From Pseudomonas viridiflava (GTDB lineage Bacteria; Pseudomonadota; Gammaproteobacteria; Pseudomonadales; Pseudomonadaceae), in contig NZ_UUIS01000001.1 of assembly GCF_900589395.1 (NCBI RefSeq), forward strand, positions 122,603 through 186,602: a stretch of DNA of 64,000 nucleotides, given 5' to 3'. How positions within the stretch are numbered: position 1 is the first letter of the stretch; each line of letters opens with the position of its first letter. The notes beneath the pieces were generated by a model. It was given only the letters and a program-made list of their open reading frames with translations, was not told the origin of the DNA and made no database searches. A program made the position numbers and the translations under genes. Below are positions 8,772 through 17,534 of this stretch, piece by piece.

Positions 8772-9278
8772 ATGCACATTGCAAGAAGCTTCACCGCATC
8801 ACTCATTGCCCTGGCGATCGGTTCAGGTACCGCGTGGGCCGACACGTCAAAAGTGGCCCAGCGTGCGGATGTCACTTTGGCCACGGCCAACCAGTTACTG
8901 GACGCCACATTGGCCGCCTGCCATGCCGATGGCCGGACGGCAGTCGCGGCCGTGGTAGACCGTGCAGGCAATCTGGTAGCCGTACAACGCGATGACAATG
9001 TCGGACCACACAACACCGTGGCAGCACAACGCAAGGCCTTTACTGCCCTTTCGACCAAGACCGCGACCGGCCTGCTGGCTGAGCGTGCCCGCAGCAACCC
9101 CGAAGCTGAAAACCTCAACACGCTCGATGAACTGTTGCTGCTGGGCGGTGGCGTACCGCTGAAAGTCGGCGACCAGGTCATCGGGGCCGTCGGCGTTGCC
9201 GGGGCCGGCGGTGCGCAGTTCGATGAAGGTTGCGCGCTCAAGGCGATCGCCCAGGTTTTACCCACCCCCCTCAACTGA
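8772..9278 (+). CDS. periplasmic HbpS/GlcG-family (DUF336) protein
   Basis: 168 aa. A clear signal peptide (cleavage after GTAWA, about residue 23) precedes one compact domain of the GlcG/HbpS (DUF336) family: the N-terminal long helix ([20 protein letters not shown]), [17 protein letters not shown], and the Gly-rich end [31 protein letters not shown]. It has two cysteines, Cys50 and Cys154. HbpS of Streptomyces binds haem/iron and modulates a two-component sensor; whether this one does so is inference from its position next to a sensor pair. Good RBS GGAGG before ATG 8772. It is followed after 13 bp by hydroxyisourate hydrolase, so the two are one operon. Confidence 0.85.
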   Translation: MHIARSFTASLIALAIGSGTAWADTSKVAQRADVTLATANQLLDATLAACHADGRTAVAAVVDRAGNLVAVQRDDNVGPHNTVAAQRKAFTALSTKTATGLLAERARSNPEAENLNTLDELLLLGGGVPLKVGDQVIGAVGVAGAGGAQFDEGCALKAIAQVLPTPLN

Positions 9279-9291
9279 TCAGGAGATCATC

Positions 9292-9702
9292 ATGACTGTA
9301 TTGAAAACCCTCGTTGCCGGCGCCGTGTTGAGCCTGCTGTCATCTGCGGTCTTTGCCGCGACCAATCCTTTGAGCGTGCATGTGCTGAATTTGCAAGACG
9401 GCCTGCCATCGCCTGGCGTGAGCGTGACACTCGAAAAACAGGACGGCCAGGACTGGAGCAAGCTGAACACTGCCATGACCAACGAACAGGGCCGTGTGCC
9501 TGCACTTTATCCGCAAGACAAGGTGCTGGAAAAAGGCATCTATCGCGTCACGTTCAAGACCGGTGACTGGTTCAAGAAACATCAGTCGGCCACCTTCTTT
9601 CCAGAAGTCCCGGTGATTTTCGAAGCCGACGGCAGCGTGCCTCACTACCATATTCCGCTGCTGCTCAGCCCCTATGGCTTCTCGACTTACCGCGGCAACT
9701 GA
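9292..9702 (+). CDS. hiuH: periplasmic 5-hydroxyisourate hydrolase (transthyretin-related protein)
   Basis: 136 aa. A signal peptide (cleaved after SAVFA, about residue 22) is followed by the transthyretin-like fold. The N-terminal family motif LSVHVLNLQDGLPSPGVSV and the C-terminal HYHIPLLLSPYGFSTYRG are present. The enzyme hydrolyses 5-hydroxyisourate in urate breakdown; the exported form is coupled in E. coli to the HprSR redox system. The last four residues are YRGN, whereas the family signature ends YRGS or YRGT. Start at 9292 is set by AGGAG six bases upstream. No other urate-pathway gene is nearby, which favours a redox-stress context over purine catabolism. Confidence 0.9.
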   Translation: MTVLKTLVAGAVLSLLSSAVFAATNPLSVHVLNLQDGLPSPGVSVTLEKQDGQDWSKLNTAMTNEQGRVPALYPQDKVLEKGIYRVTFKTGDWFKKHQSATFFPEVPVIFEADGSVPHYHIPLLLSPYGFSTYRGN

Positions 9703-9795
9703 GTCATTGATTGGCGTTACCTCGCTCGGCGCGGCAAGTGGGAAACGGCTTGCCGGCGCCGGCGGCCTTGTTGACGTCGCCACTCTCCAGATCCT

Positions 9796-11241
9796 CTATG
9801 GCACCTGCGACAGCGGCCGGGCCACCTGTTCCAGCGACTTGCGCTCGGCGGCCACACCCCACACTGCCTGCACCAGCGCGGCCATGATCATCAGGGCCGC
9901 GCCGATCAGGTAGCCGATGAACACGTTGAAACGCTCGCCGCTTTCGATCAACTGGCCAAACAGGGTCGGGCCGACGATACCGCCCAGTCCGGTGCCGAAG
10001 GCGTAGAACACGGCGATGGCCAAGGCACGGATTTCCAGCGGGAACGTTTCGGCCACAGTCAGGTAGGCCGAACTGGCCGCCGCCGAGGCAAAGAAGAAAA
10101 TCACCATCCAGGCCAGCGTTTGCTCGATCACATCCAGCAGTCCTTGAGCGAACAGCCAGCCGCTGATGGCCAACAGCACACCGGAGATAAAATATGTGGC
10201 ACTGATCATGACCCGCCGCCCGACCACATCGAACAGCCGCCCCAGCAACAACGGACCACAGAAATTGCCCAGCGCGAACGGCAACACGTACCAGCCGATG
10301 TGCGCCGAGGGCACGTCGTAGAAGTCGGTCAGCACCAGCGCGTAAGTGAAGAAAATCGCGTTGTAGAAAAACGCCTGGGCGGTCAGCAGGCTCATGCCGA
10401 CCACGGCGCGCCGGCGATGGACCACCAACAGGCTGGTGAACACCTCACGCAGTGGCGTATGGTCGCGGGCCTGCAGGCGCAGCGGCGGTCCCTCGACCGG
10501 CGGCAAGGCGATGCCACGCTCGACGTAGTGCCGCTCGATGCCCTCGACAATGCGCCGGGCGTCCTCGGGCTGGTTGTGGATCAGCAGCCAGCGCGGGCTT
10601 TCCGGGATCCACAGGCGCATCAGCATGATCACCAGGCCCAGCGCCGCACCGATGCCAAAGCACAGGCGCCAGCCGGTTTCGCTGCCGACAAAGTCCGGGT
10701 CCAGCAACACGATCGACCCCACCGCGCCCAAGGCGGCGCCCACCCAGAAGGTGCCGTTGATGGTCAGGTCGACCCAGCCGCGAAAGCGCGCCGGGGTGAA
10801 TTCCTGGATGGTCGAGTTGATGGCGGTGTACTCGCCGCCGATGCCGGCACCGGTGAGAAAGCGAAACAGCAGAAAACTCCACAGGTTCCAGGAAAACGCC
10901 GTGGCGGCAGTGGCGGCGATGTACACGAACAGGGTGATGAAAAACAGCTTGCGCCGCCCCAGGCGGTCGGTCAGCCAGCCGAAAAACAACGCGCCCAGCA
11001 CGGCCCCGGCAATATAGGCCGCGCCCGCCAGGCCGATGTCGGCATTGCTCATCTGCAACACTGGGCTGTCCTTGAGCGCCCCGGACACGGACCCGGCCAG
11101 GGTCACCTCCAGGCCGTCGAGCAGCCAGGTAATCCCCAGGGCAAATACCAGCAGGGTATGGAAACGACTCCACGGCAGGCGGTCCAGCCGGGCCGGCAGG
11201 TCGGTGTCGAAGGTGCGCGCATGTTGCGGTTCCGGGGTCAT
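9796..11241 (-). CDS. MFS transporter (sugar/organic-acid type)
   Basis: 481 aa from ATG 11241 (AAGGA eight bases upstream; an in-frame TTG six codons earlier is less likely). Twelve membrane helices can be read. Sugar-porter-type signatures are present: LTDRLGRRKLFF after helix 2, GAGIGGEYTAINSTIQEFTP, PESPRWLL after helix 6, and GRLFDVVGRRVM in the second half. The substrate is not evident. The gene is divergent from the enolase-superfamily gene and shares its regulatory region, so it may transport the same or a related carboxylate. It converges on hiuH across a 93-bp gap. Confidence 0.85.
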   Translation of the reverse strand: MTPEPQHARTFDTDLPARLDRLPWSRFHTLLVFALGITWLLDGLEVTLAGSVSGALKDSPVLQMSNADIGLAGAAYIAGAVLGALFFGWLTDRLGRRKLFFITLFVYIAATAATAFSWNLWSFLLFRFLTGAGIGGEYTAINSTIQEFTPARFRGWVDLTINGTFWVGAALGAVGSIVLLDPDFVGSETGWRLCFGIGAALGLVIMLMRLWIPESPRWLLIHNQPEDARRIVEGIERHYVERGIALPPVEGPPLRLQARDHTPLREVFTSLLVVHRRRAVVGMSLLTAQAFFYNAIFFTYALVLTDFYDVPSAHIGWYVLPFALGNFCGPLLLGRLFDVVGRRVMISATYFISGVLLAISGWLFAQGLLDVIEQTLAWMVIFFFASAAASSAYLTVAETFPLEIRALAIAVFYAFGTGLGGIVGPTLFGQLIESGERFNVFIGYLIGAALMIMAALVQAVWGVAAERKSLEQVARPLSQVP

Positions 11242-11621
11242 GGTGACAGTCCTTTGCAAAGCCGGATCGGCAGTTCGTAAGACCCCTCGAAAACGCGTTC
11301 CTCCTTTCTCTGAACAATTTTCTACTGTCCTGTAACGCGGGCAATTCCTACACGCACAGCAGAAGCGAGTATTGGATCGTGCCTTGGGAACGTGTCATTG
11401 CGACTGCCTGCGCCGCTGATCCCGCCCGCACCGCCCTCTGAATCGACCGTCAGGCCAGCCGGCCTGGCGGCCTGTCAACAACAGGCCTGATCGGTAGACA
11501 GCTATCAGGGCCTGCCCACCCGATGAAGTATGACGTCTCGATAAAACCCTCCTCCTCTCCCTGCCTAAAAAATCAGAAAGCCCTGTAAAAGCTCAGCGAA
11601 AAACAAAATAACCTCAAAAAG

Positions 11622-11686
11622 TCGTCACACCACCTCTTGACATCATCGTACAACAGGGCAAATAATCGCCCCAAGTCGTATGACGA
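11622..11686. promoter_or_regulatory. three FCD/GntR-type operator sites around the dehydratase promoter
   Basis: Sites matching TNGTNNNACNA are TCGTCACACCA (11622-11632, exact), TCGTACAACAG (11646-11656, last base differs) and TCGTATGACGA (11676-11686, exact, inside the 13-bp palindrome GTCGT-ATG-ACGAC at 11675-11687). They lie before -35, within the spacer, and near the expected start of transcription, which is the layout expected for repression by a GntR/FCD regulator. Confidence 0.6.
11637..11666 (+). promoter_or_regulatory. sigma-70 promoter of the enolase-superfamily/ABC operon
   Basis: TTGACA (11637-11642), a spacer of 17-18 bp, then AAATAAT (11660-11666). The expected start lies about 55 bp before the ATG and coincides with the strongest GntR-type palindrome. 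Confidence 0.6.
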
Positions 11687-11728
11687 CACACTGATAAAGC
11701 CCGAATAATTACAAGATTGCAGGCCCCC

Positions 11729-12883
11729 ATGAAAATCACCCGCATCAATGTCGAGGTCTTCACCTACCCCACCCGACGCGCCGTCGACAGCGCCGGTCAT
11801 GCTCACCCCGGCGAAGAGCGGCAGGTCAGGCACGCCATGCTGCGCATCGGCTGCGATGATGGCAGCGAAGGCTTTGCCTTCGGCCCGCCCGAGCTGATTC
11901 GTCCGCATATCATCGAGTCCTTCGTCAAGAAGGTACTGATCGGCCAGAACCCCATGAACCGCGAGAAGATCTGGCAGGAGCTGGCCCACTGGCAGCGTGG
12001 CAGCGCCAGCCAGCTCACCGACCGCACCTTGGCGCTGGTCGAGCAGGCGCTCTGGGACCTGGCCGGTCGCGCCCTGAAGCAGCCGGTGCACAAGTTGCTT
12101 GGCGGCTACCGCGACAAGGTGCTGGCCTACGGTTCGACCATGTGCGGCGATGACCTGCCCGGCGGGCTGTCGACCCCGGACGAGTTCGGCCAGTTTGCCG
12201 AGAAACTGGTGCAGCGCGGCTACAAGGCCATCAAGCTTCACACCTGGATGCCGCCGATCTCCTTCGCCCCCAACCCGCGCATGGACGTGCAGGCCTGTGC
12301 GGCGGTGCGTGAAGCGGTCGGTCCCGACATCGCGCTGATGCTCGACGGTTATCACTGGTACAGCCGGGTCGATGCGCTGTACATCGGCCGTGAGCTGGAA
12401 AAGCTCGATTTCGCCTGGTTCGAAGAACCGATGATGGAAGAGTCCACCGAGTCCTATGCCTGGCTGGCCGCCAACCTGGACATCCCGGTGCTGGGCCCGG
12501 AAACCGTCGCCGGCAAATACCACAGCCGTGCCAGTTGGGTTACCAACAAGGCCTGCGATATCCTGCGTGCCGGCGTGGCCGGGGTCGGGGGTATCGGCCC
12601 GTGCCTGAAAGTGGCGCACCTGGCCGAGTCGTTCGGCATGGATTGTGAAGTTCACGGCAACGGCGCCGCGAACCTCAACGTGGTCGGCGCCATCAGCAAC
12701 TGCCGCTGGTACGAGCGTGGCCTGCTGCACCCGTTCCTGGAGTACGACGACGTACCGGCCTACCTTAATACCCTGGTCGACCCGATGGACAGCGAAGGCT
12801 ATGTGCACCTGAGCCAGCAGCCAGGCCTGGGTGAGGACATCAACTTCGGCTATATCGAGACGCATACCGTAGAACGCTGGTAG
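11729..12883 (+). CDS. enolase-superfamily (mandelate racemase/muconate lactonizing type) enzyme, probable acid-sugar dehydratase
   Basis: 384 aa. It has an N-terminal capping domain (1-120) and a TIM barrel. Metal ligands are readable as Asp in LMLDGYHWY, Glu in WFEEPMM and Glu in LGPETVAG. The strand-2 motif is K-x-H (YKAIKLHTW) instead of the K-x-K of mandelate racemase. A catalytic His is in EVHGNGAANLN, with its partner Asp in KACDILRAG. This mandelate-racemase subgroup layout supports abstraction of a proton alpha to a carboxylate, hence a dehydratase or epimerase of an acid sugar; the exact substrate cannot be read. It is the first gene of a unit continuing into the ABC importer. RBS is weak (AGG before the ATG at 11729). 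Confidence 0.85.
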   Translation: MKITRINVEVFTYPTRRAVDSAGHAHPGEERQVRHAMLRIGCDDGSEGFAFGPPELIRPHIIESFVKKVLIGQNPMNREKIWQELAHWQRGSASQLTDRTLALVEQALWDLAGRALKQPVHKLLGGYRDKVLAYGSTMCGDDLPGGLSTPDEFGQFAEKLVQRGYKAIKLHTWMPPISFAPNPRMDVQACAAVREAVGPDIALMLDGYHWYSRVDALYIGRELEKLDFAWFEEPMMEESTESYAWLAANLDIPVLGPETVAGKYHSRASWVTNKACDILRAGVAGVGGIGPCLKVAHLAESFGMDCEVHGNGAANLNVVGAISNCRWYERGLLHPFLEYDDVPAYLNTLVDPMDSEGYVHLSQQPGLGEDINFGYIETHTVERW

Positions 12884-12954
12884 GACCGGCCTTAGCCGGG
12901 AGCGCTGTACCAGGGTTCGCGGCCTGAGCCGTCCCTGCGCACAGCGCGGCACCC

Positions 12955-12979
12955 CCGGGAACGATCAGAGCGTTCCCGG
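12955..12979 (+). other. intercistronic hairpin between dehydratase and ABC importer genes
   Basis: CCGGGAACG and CGTTCCCGG form a perfect 9-bp stem with a 7-base loop. No U-tract follows, so it is more likely an RNA-stability or partial-attenuation element than a full terminator. The next gene has its own strong AAAAAAGGA ribosome site. Confidence 0.5.
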
Positions 12980-13016
12980 TACATGAGTCTTTATAAATAT
13001 AAAAAAGGACCGCCCC

Positions 13017-14639
13017 ATGAAACTCTGGCCCAAGCGCCTGCCCTGGCTGCTCTGCCTCGCCCTGACGGCGACGTTTCTGCACACCCCCGCTGTGCAGGCC
13101 CGTGGCGAAACCCCGGTCGACCAACTGGTGGTCGGCATGAGCATGATCAACCTGCTGTCCCTGGACCCTGCCGCCGCCACCGGCCTTGAGGTGTCCGAGG
13201 TCAACTCCAACGTCTACGACATGCTGCTGGAACAGGACGCTGCCCGTCCCGACCAACTGGTGCCGGCCCTGGCCGAGCGCTGGGAAATCAGCCCGGACCG
13301 CATGCGCCTGACCTTTCATCTGCGCGCAGGTGTCACGTTCCACTCCGGCAATCCGCTGACCGCCCAGGATGTCGCCTGGTCGCTGCAACGGGTCGTCACC
13401 CTCAACAAAGCCCTGGCCTCGACCTGGAAAGCCTACGGCTACAGTGCCGATAACGTGACCCGCCTGGTGCGCGCCGAAGGGCCGCTGACCTTCGTCATGG
13501 ACCTGCCCAAGCCCACCGACCCGATGCTGGTGCTCAACACCCTGGCCACCTCGCCCAGCGCCTTTGTGGTCGACCGCCTGACCGTGCAGCAGCACGCTCA
13601 GGGCGATGATCAGGGTGCCGCGTGGCTGACCACCCACACGGCCGGTTCCGGTGCGTTCAAGCTGGACATCTGGCGCGCCAACGACGTGATTCTGATGACC
13701 CGCTTCGACAATTACTGGCGCGGGCCGGCCAAGATGCGCCGGGTGGTGATGCGCAACATGACCGAGTCCCAGGCCCTGCGCCTGATGGTCGAGCGCGGTG
13801 ACCTCGATGTGGCCCGCGGCATGGCTGCCACCGACATCAAGGCCCTGACCCGCTCCGACGATGTCGAGGTGCAGACCATCCCCCGTGGCACGCTGTACTA
13901 CGTGGCCATGAGCATGGAGCAACCGCTGTTCAAGGACATCAAGGTCCGGCAGGCGGTGCGTTCGCTGATCGATTACGAAGGCATCAACAACGTGGTCATG
14001 CCGCACTACGGCATCATCAACCAGCGTCCCCTGCAACTTGGACTGCAGGCCCGCCTGGACGATCCGGGCTATCGCCTCAACGTCGCCCAGGCCAAGCGTC
14101 TGCTGGCCGAAGCCGGCTACCCGGAAGGTTTCAAAATCACCATCCGCTCGCTGACCGACTCGCCGTTCATCAACATTGCCACCAGCCTGCAGTCGACCCT
14201 GGCCCAGGCCGGTATCCAGGCCAACATCATCACCGGCACCGGCAACCAGATCTACGGTGCGATGCGTGACCGCAAGTTCGACATCCTGGTCGGGCGTGGC
14301 GGCGGCGGTGCCGAGCGGCATCCGCACTCGAGCCTGCGCGCCCTGGTGTACAACCCGGACAACCGTGAGCAGGCCAAGCTGACCAACTTCCAGGGCTGGC
14401 GCACCTCGTTCTTCGACCCGCAGATCAACAGCCTGATCGAGCAGGCCGAGCAGGAGCGCGACCCGGGCCGGCAACTGGCGCTGTATCAGCAGATCCAGAC
14501 CCTGTATGACCAGCAGGCCGGGCCCATCATGCCGGTGTCGCAGATGACCGACGAGGTGGTGATCCACGCCGATGTCCGTCAGTACCTGGGGCACAGCGCC
14601 GCCACCACGCGCCTTCGGGACGTCTACAAGCAACGTTGA
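13017..14639 (+). CDS. ABC importer substrate-binding protein, peptide/nickel (family 5) type
   Basis: 540 aa. A signal peptide (MKLWPKRLPWLLCLALTATF, cleavage after AVQA near 28) is followed by a cluster-C / family 5 binding protein: LVPALAERWEISPDRMRLTFHLRAGVTFHSGNPLTAQDV is the family's N-terminal signature. It captures the substrate in the periplasm. Family 5 proteins bind di/oligopeptides, nickel, opines and also sugar oligomers. Placement with a sugar-acid enzyme and a KdgM-like porin points to an acidic oligosaccharide or glycoside as ligand (inference). The operon continues with permeases and ATPases. Confidence 0.9.
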   Translation: MKLWPKRLPWLLCLALTATFLHTPAVQARGETPVDQLVVGMSMINLLSLDPAAATGLEVSEVNSNVYDMLLEQDAARPDQLVPALAERWEISPDRMRLTFHLRAGVTFHSGNPLTAQDVAWSLQRVVTLNKALASTWKAYGYSADNVTRLVRAEGPLTFVMDLPKPTDPMLVLNTLATSPSAFVVDRLTVQQHAQGDDQGAAWLTTHTAGSGAFKLDIWRANDVILMTRFDNYWRGPAKMRRVVMRNMTESQALRLMVERGDLDVARGMAATDIKALTRSDDVEVQTIPRGTLYYVAMSMEQPLFKDIKVRQAVRSLIDYEGINNVVMPHYGIINQRPLQLGLQARLDDPGYRLNVAQAKRLLAEAGYPEGFKITIRSLTDSPFINIATSLQSTLAQAGIQANIITGTGNQIYGAMRDRKFDILVGRGGGGAERHPHSSLRALVYNPDNREQAKLTNFQGWRTSFFDPQINSLIEQAEQERDPGRQLALYQQIQTLYDQQAGPIMPVSQMTDEVVIHADVRQYLGHSAATTRLRDVYKQR

Positions 14640-14678
14640 TCGCGACGTTCATCCGCTCACGCCAAGGCAGGAATCATC

Positions 14679-15716
14679 ATGTCGAGTGCATCACTTTCTT
14701 TTTGGAGCAGTCGGGTGGCCAACGGCACCCGTCGCAGCGGTTCAGTAGTGGCGACTCTGTTCGGCTTGCTGTTGCTCACTTTCTTCATCGGCCGGGTCAT
14801 GCCATTGGACCCGGTACTGGCGGTCGTCGGCCCTGACGCCGACGCTGCCGCCTACGCCCAGGCTTACAAAGAGATGGGCCTGGACAAGCCGCTGTGGAGC
14901 CAGTTTGGCGTCTACGTCGGCGACCTGATGCAGGGCGACCTGGGCAAGGGCCTGCTCACCGGCCACCCGGTGATCGAGGACATCGCCCGGGTGTTCCCCG
15001 CCACGCTGGAACTGGCGACCCTGGCCATTCTGTTCGGCGTGCTGGGCGGGCTGCCACTGGGCGTGTACGCCGCCACCCACCAGGGCCGCGTGGGTGACCA
15101 TATTGCCCGGGTAATCACACTGTTCGGTTACTCCACGCCGATCTTCTGGCTGGGCATGATGGCCTTCCTGGTGTTCTACGCCTGGCTGGGCTGGGCTGGC
15201 GGCGTGGGCCGTATCGGCCTGGCGTATGACGGCCTGATCGAGACCCGCACCGGCCTGCTGCTGATCGACACCGTGCTGGCCGGCGACTGGGAAGCCTTTC
15301 GCAGTGCCTTGCGCCACATCCTGCTGCCGGCACTGATCCTGAGCGTCAACTCGGTGGCTTACATCAGCCGCATGACCCGCAGCTTCATGCTCGAACAGCT
15401 GTCGCAGGAATACATCATCACTGCCCGGGTCAAGGGCCTGTCGCAGCGCAGCATTGTCTGGGGCCATGCGTTTCGCAATATCCGCGTGCAGTTGCTGACC
15501 ATCGTCGCCCTGGCCTATGGCGGTCTGCTCGAAGGCGCGGTGCTGATCGAAACGGTGTTTGCCTGGCCTGGCTTCGGCCAGTACCTGACCAGCAGCCTGC
15601 TGCTGGGCGACATGAATGCGGTGATGGCCTGCGTGTTGTTGATCGGCCTGATTTTCGTGGCCCTGAACCAGATCAGTGACGCCCTCTACAAAGTCTTCGA
15701 CCCGAGAACCCGCTGA
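14679..15716 (+). CDS. ABC importer permease 1 (DppB/OppB type)
   Basis: 345 aa, six membrane helices. It has the long periplasmic loop after helix 1 typical of DppB (MGLDKPLWSQFGVYVGDLMQGDLGKG) and the EAA loop near the C terminus (YIITARVKGLSQRSIVWGHAFRN). An AGGA site lies upstream of the ATG. The TGA stop overlaps the start of the second permease (TGATG at 15714-15718), showing translational coupling. Confidence 0.9.
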   Translation: MSSASLSFWSSRVANGTRRSGSVVATLFGLLLLTFFIGRVMPLDPVLAVVGPDADAAAYAQAYKEMGLDKPLWSQFGVYVGDLMQGDLGKGLLTGHPVIEDIARVFPATLELATLAILFGVLGGLPLGVYAATHQGRVGDHIARVITLFGYSTPIFWLGMMAFLVFYAWLGWAGGVGRIGLAYDGLIETRTGLLLIDTVLAGDWEAFRSALRHILLPALILSVNSVAYISRMTRSFMLEQLSQEYIITARVKGLSQRSIVWGHAFRNIRVQLLTIVALAYGGLLEGAVLIETVFAWPGFGQYLTSSLLLGDMNAVMACVLLIGLIFVALNQISDALYKVFDPRTR

Positions 15717-16621
15717 TGAATACGTCCATTGCAAGCAGCGTAAAACCCTTGGCATCGGTACCCGATTCGAGCCTGGCGGCCCTGGCAGCCAGCAGCAAGC
15801 GTCTGTTGCGCTTTCTGGTGCGCAACCCGCTGACCCTGGCCGGCCTGGTGGTGATCAGCACGTTGATGGTGGTCGCCCTGTTCGCGCCCTGGATCGCCAC
15901 CCATGATCCACTGGCGCAGAACCTCTCGGCCGCCCTGCAAAGCCCGGGCGCCGCGCACTGGTTCGGCACCGACGAATACGGCCGCGACGTGTTCAGCCGG
16001 CTGGTGTATGGCTCACGCGTGACCCTGTACATCGTCATGCTGGTGACTGTGATCGTCGGCCCCATCGGCCTGCTGGTCGGCACGGTATCAGGCTATTACG
16101 GCGGCTGGGTCGACAGCCTGTTCATGCGCATCACCGACATTTTCATCTCGTTCCCCAGCCTGGTCCTGGCCCTGGCCTTTATCGCCGCCCTCGGCCCTGG
16201 CCTTGAGCATGCGGTGATCGCCATCGCACTCACTGCCTGGCCACCGATCGCCCGCCTGGCCCGCGCCGAGACCCTGTCACTGCGCAACGCCGATTTCGTG
16301 GTGGCGGTGAAACTGCAAGGGGCGTCGGCCACGCGCATCATCGGCCGGCACATCATCCCCATGTGCCTGTCGTCGGTGATCATCCGCCTGACCATGAACA
16401 TGGCCAGCATCATTCTCACCGCCGCCGCCCTGGGCTTTCTCGGCCTGGGTGCCCAGGCACCGCTGCCGGAATGGGGCGCGATGATTTCCAGCGGCCGACG
16501 CTACATGCTCGAAAGCTGGTGGCTGGTGGCGGCACCGGGCGCGACCATCATGCTGGTCAGCCTGGCCTTCAACCTGCTGGGCGACGGCCTGCGCGATGTG
16601 CTGGACCCGCGCAATTCTTGA
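15716..16621 (+). CDS. ABC importer permease 2 (DppC/OppC type)
   Basis: 301 aa. An N-terminal cytoplasmic segment and first helix (RNPLTLAGLVVISTLMVVALF) lead to the OppC N-terminal signature HWFGTDEYGRDVFSRLVYGSR, then five further helices with the EAA loop DFVVAVKLQGASATRIIGRHIIP. It pairs with the preceding permease as a heterodimer. A 63-bp gap holding an AACAACAACAA tract separates it from the first ATPase gene. Confidence 0.9.
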   Translation: MNTSIASSVKPLASVPDSSLAALAASSKRLLRFLVRNPLTLAGLVVISTLMVVALFAPWIATHDPLAQNLSAALQSPGAAHWFGTDEYGRDVFSRLVYGSRVTLYIVMLVTVIVGPIGLLVGTVSGYYGGWVDSLFMRITDIFISFPSLVLALAFIAALGPGLEHAVIAIALTAWPPIARLARAETLSLRNADFVVAVKLQGASATRIIGRHIIPMCLSSVIIRLTMNMASIILTAAALGFLGLGAQAPLPEWGAMISSGRRYMLESWWLVAAPGATIMLVSLAFNLLGDGLRDVLDPRNS

Positions 16622-16662
16622 CAGCCGGACCGTAGGCGCGGCTTCAGCCGCGAAGCTCAAAG

Positions 16663-16673
16663 AACAACAACAA
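16663..16673 (+). promoter_or_regulatory. AAnAAnAA tract (candidate Hfq/Crc catabolite-repression site) at the ATPase gene
   Basis: AACAACAACAA followed directly by GG and the start codon 10 bases later. A-rich AAnAAnAA motifs overlapping ribosome sites are the known Hfq/Crc targets in Pseudomonas; here the motif would block translation of the first ATPase when preferred carbon is present. Confidence 0.5.
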
Positions 16674-16684
16674 GGTACAGCGCC

Positions 16685-17524
16685 ATGTCACAGATCAAGC
16701 TTGCAGTAGAAGATTTGCGCGTCGACTTCACCAGCGGCGGCAAGACCACCACCGCGGTGCACGATGTGTCGTTCACCCTGGGCCGGGAAAAGCTGGCCAT
16801 CGTCGGCGAGTCCGGCTCGGGCAAGTCAACTGTGGGTCGCAGCCTGTTGCGCCTGCACCCGGCCAGCGCCCGCATCACCGCCAAGACCCTGCGTTTTGGC
16901 GACACTGACCTGCTGAGCTGCAATGAAAAACAGATCCAGGGCATTCGCGGCCGGCGCATGTCGATGATCATGCAGGACCCCAAGTACTCGCTGAACCCGG
17001 TGATCAAGGTCGGTGACCAGATCGCCGAAGCGTACCTGGCGCACCACAAGGTCTCGAAGGCCGAAGCCCGCGAGCGCACCCTGGACATGCTGGCCAAGGT
17101 ACAGATCCGCGACCCGGCGCGGGTGTTCGAGCTGTACCCGCATGAAGTCTCCGGCGGCATGGGCCAGCGCATCATGATCGCCATGATGGTGATCACCGAC
17201 CCGCAGGTGATCATTGCCGACGAACCGACCTCGGCGCTGGACGTCTCGGTGCGCCGCCAGGTGCTCAATGTGCTTGAAGAGCTGGTCAGCGAACGCGACC
17301 TGGGCCTGCTGTTCATCAGCCACGACTTGAACCTGGTGCGCCACTTCTGCGACCGCGTGCTGGTGATGTACGCAGGACGGGTGGTCGAGTCGCTGGCGGC
17401 CAAGGACCTGGACCACGCCCGCCACCCTTACACCCAAGGCCTGCTCGCCGCCCTGCCCAGCCTGGACCGCCCGCGCGCCAGCCTGCCGGTGCTGCAACGC
17501 GACCCACTCTGGCTCACACACTGA
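16685..17524 (+). CDS. ABC importer ATPase 1 (DppD/OppD type)
   Basis: 279 aa. Walker A GESGSGKST, a Q-loop (IMQDPKYSLNP), ABC signature SGGMGQR, Walker B VIIADEPTSALD and H-loop FISHDL are all present. It is shorter than classical DppD because the C-terminal oligopeptide/dipeptide extension is abbreviated after ALPSLDRPRASLPV. It hydrolyses ATP to power import together with the next gene product. Confidence 0.9.
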   Translation: MSQIKLAVEDLRVDFTSGGKTTTAVHDVSFTLGREKLAIVGESGSGKSTVGRSLLRLHPASARITAKTLRFGDTDLLSCNEKQIQGIRGRRMSMIMQDPKYSLNPVIKVGDQIAEAYLAHHKVSKAEARERTLDMLAKVQIRDPARVFELYPHEVSGGMGQRIMIAMMVITDPQVIIADEPTSALDVSVRRQVLNVLEELVSERDLGLLFISHDLNLVRHFCDRVLVMYAGRVVESLAAKDLDHARHPYTQGLLAALPSLDRPRASLPVLQRDPLWLTH

Positions 17525-17534
17525 GGTTGATCCC

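Larger units (their letters stand above)
11242..11728. other. divergent control region between the MFS gene and the enolase-superfamily operon
   Basis: 487 bp without a gene. The part next to the MFS gene is featureless. The right third carries a consensus-like sigma-70 promoter and three TNGTNNNACNA-type half-palindromes typical of FCD/GntR operators (listed separately). Confidence 0.6.
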
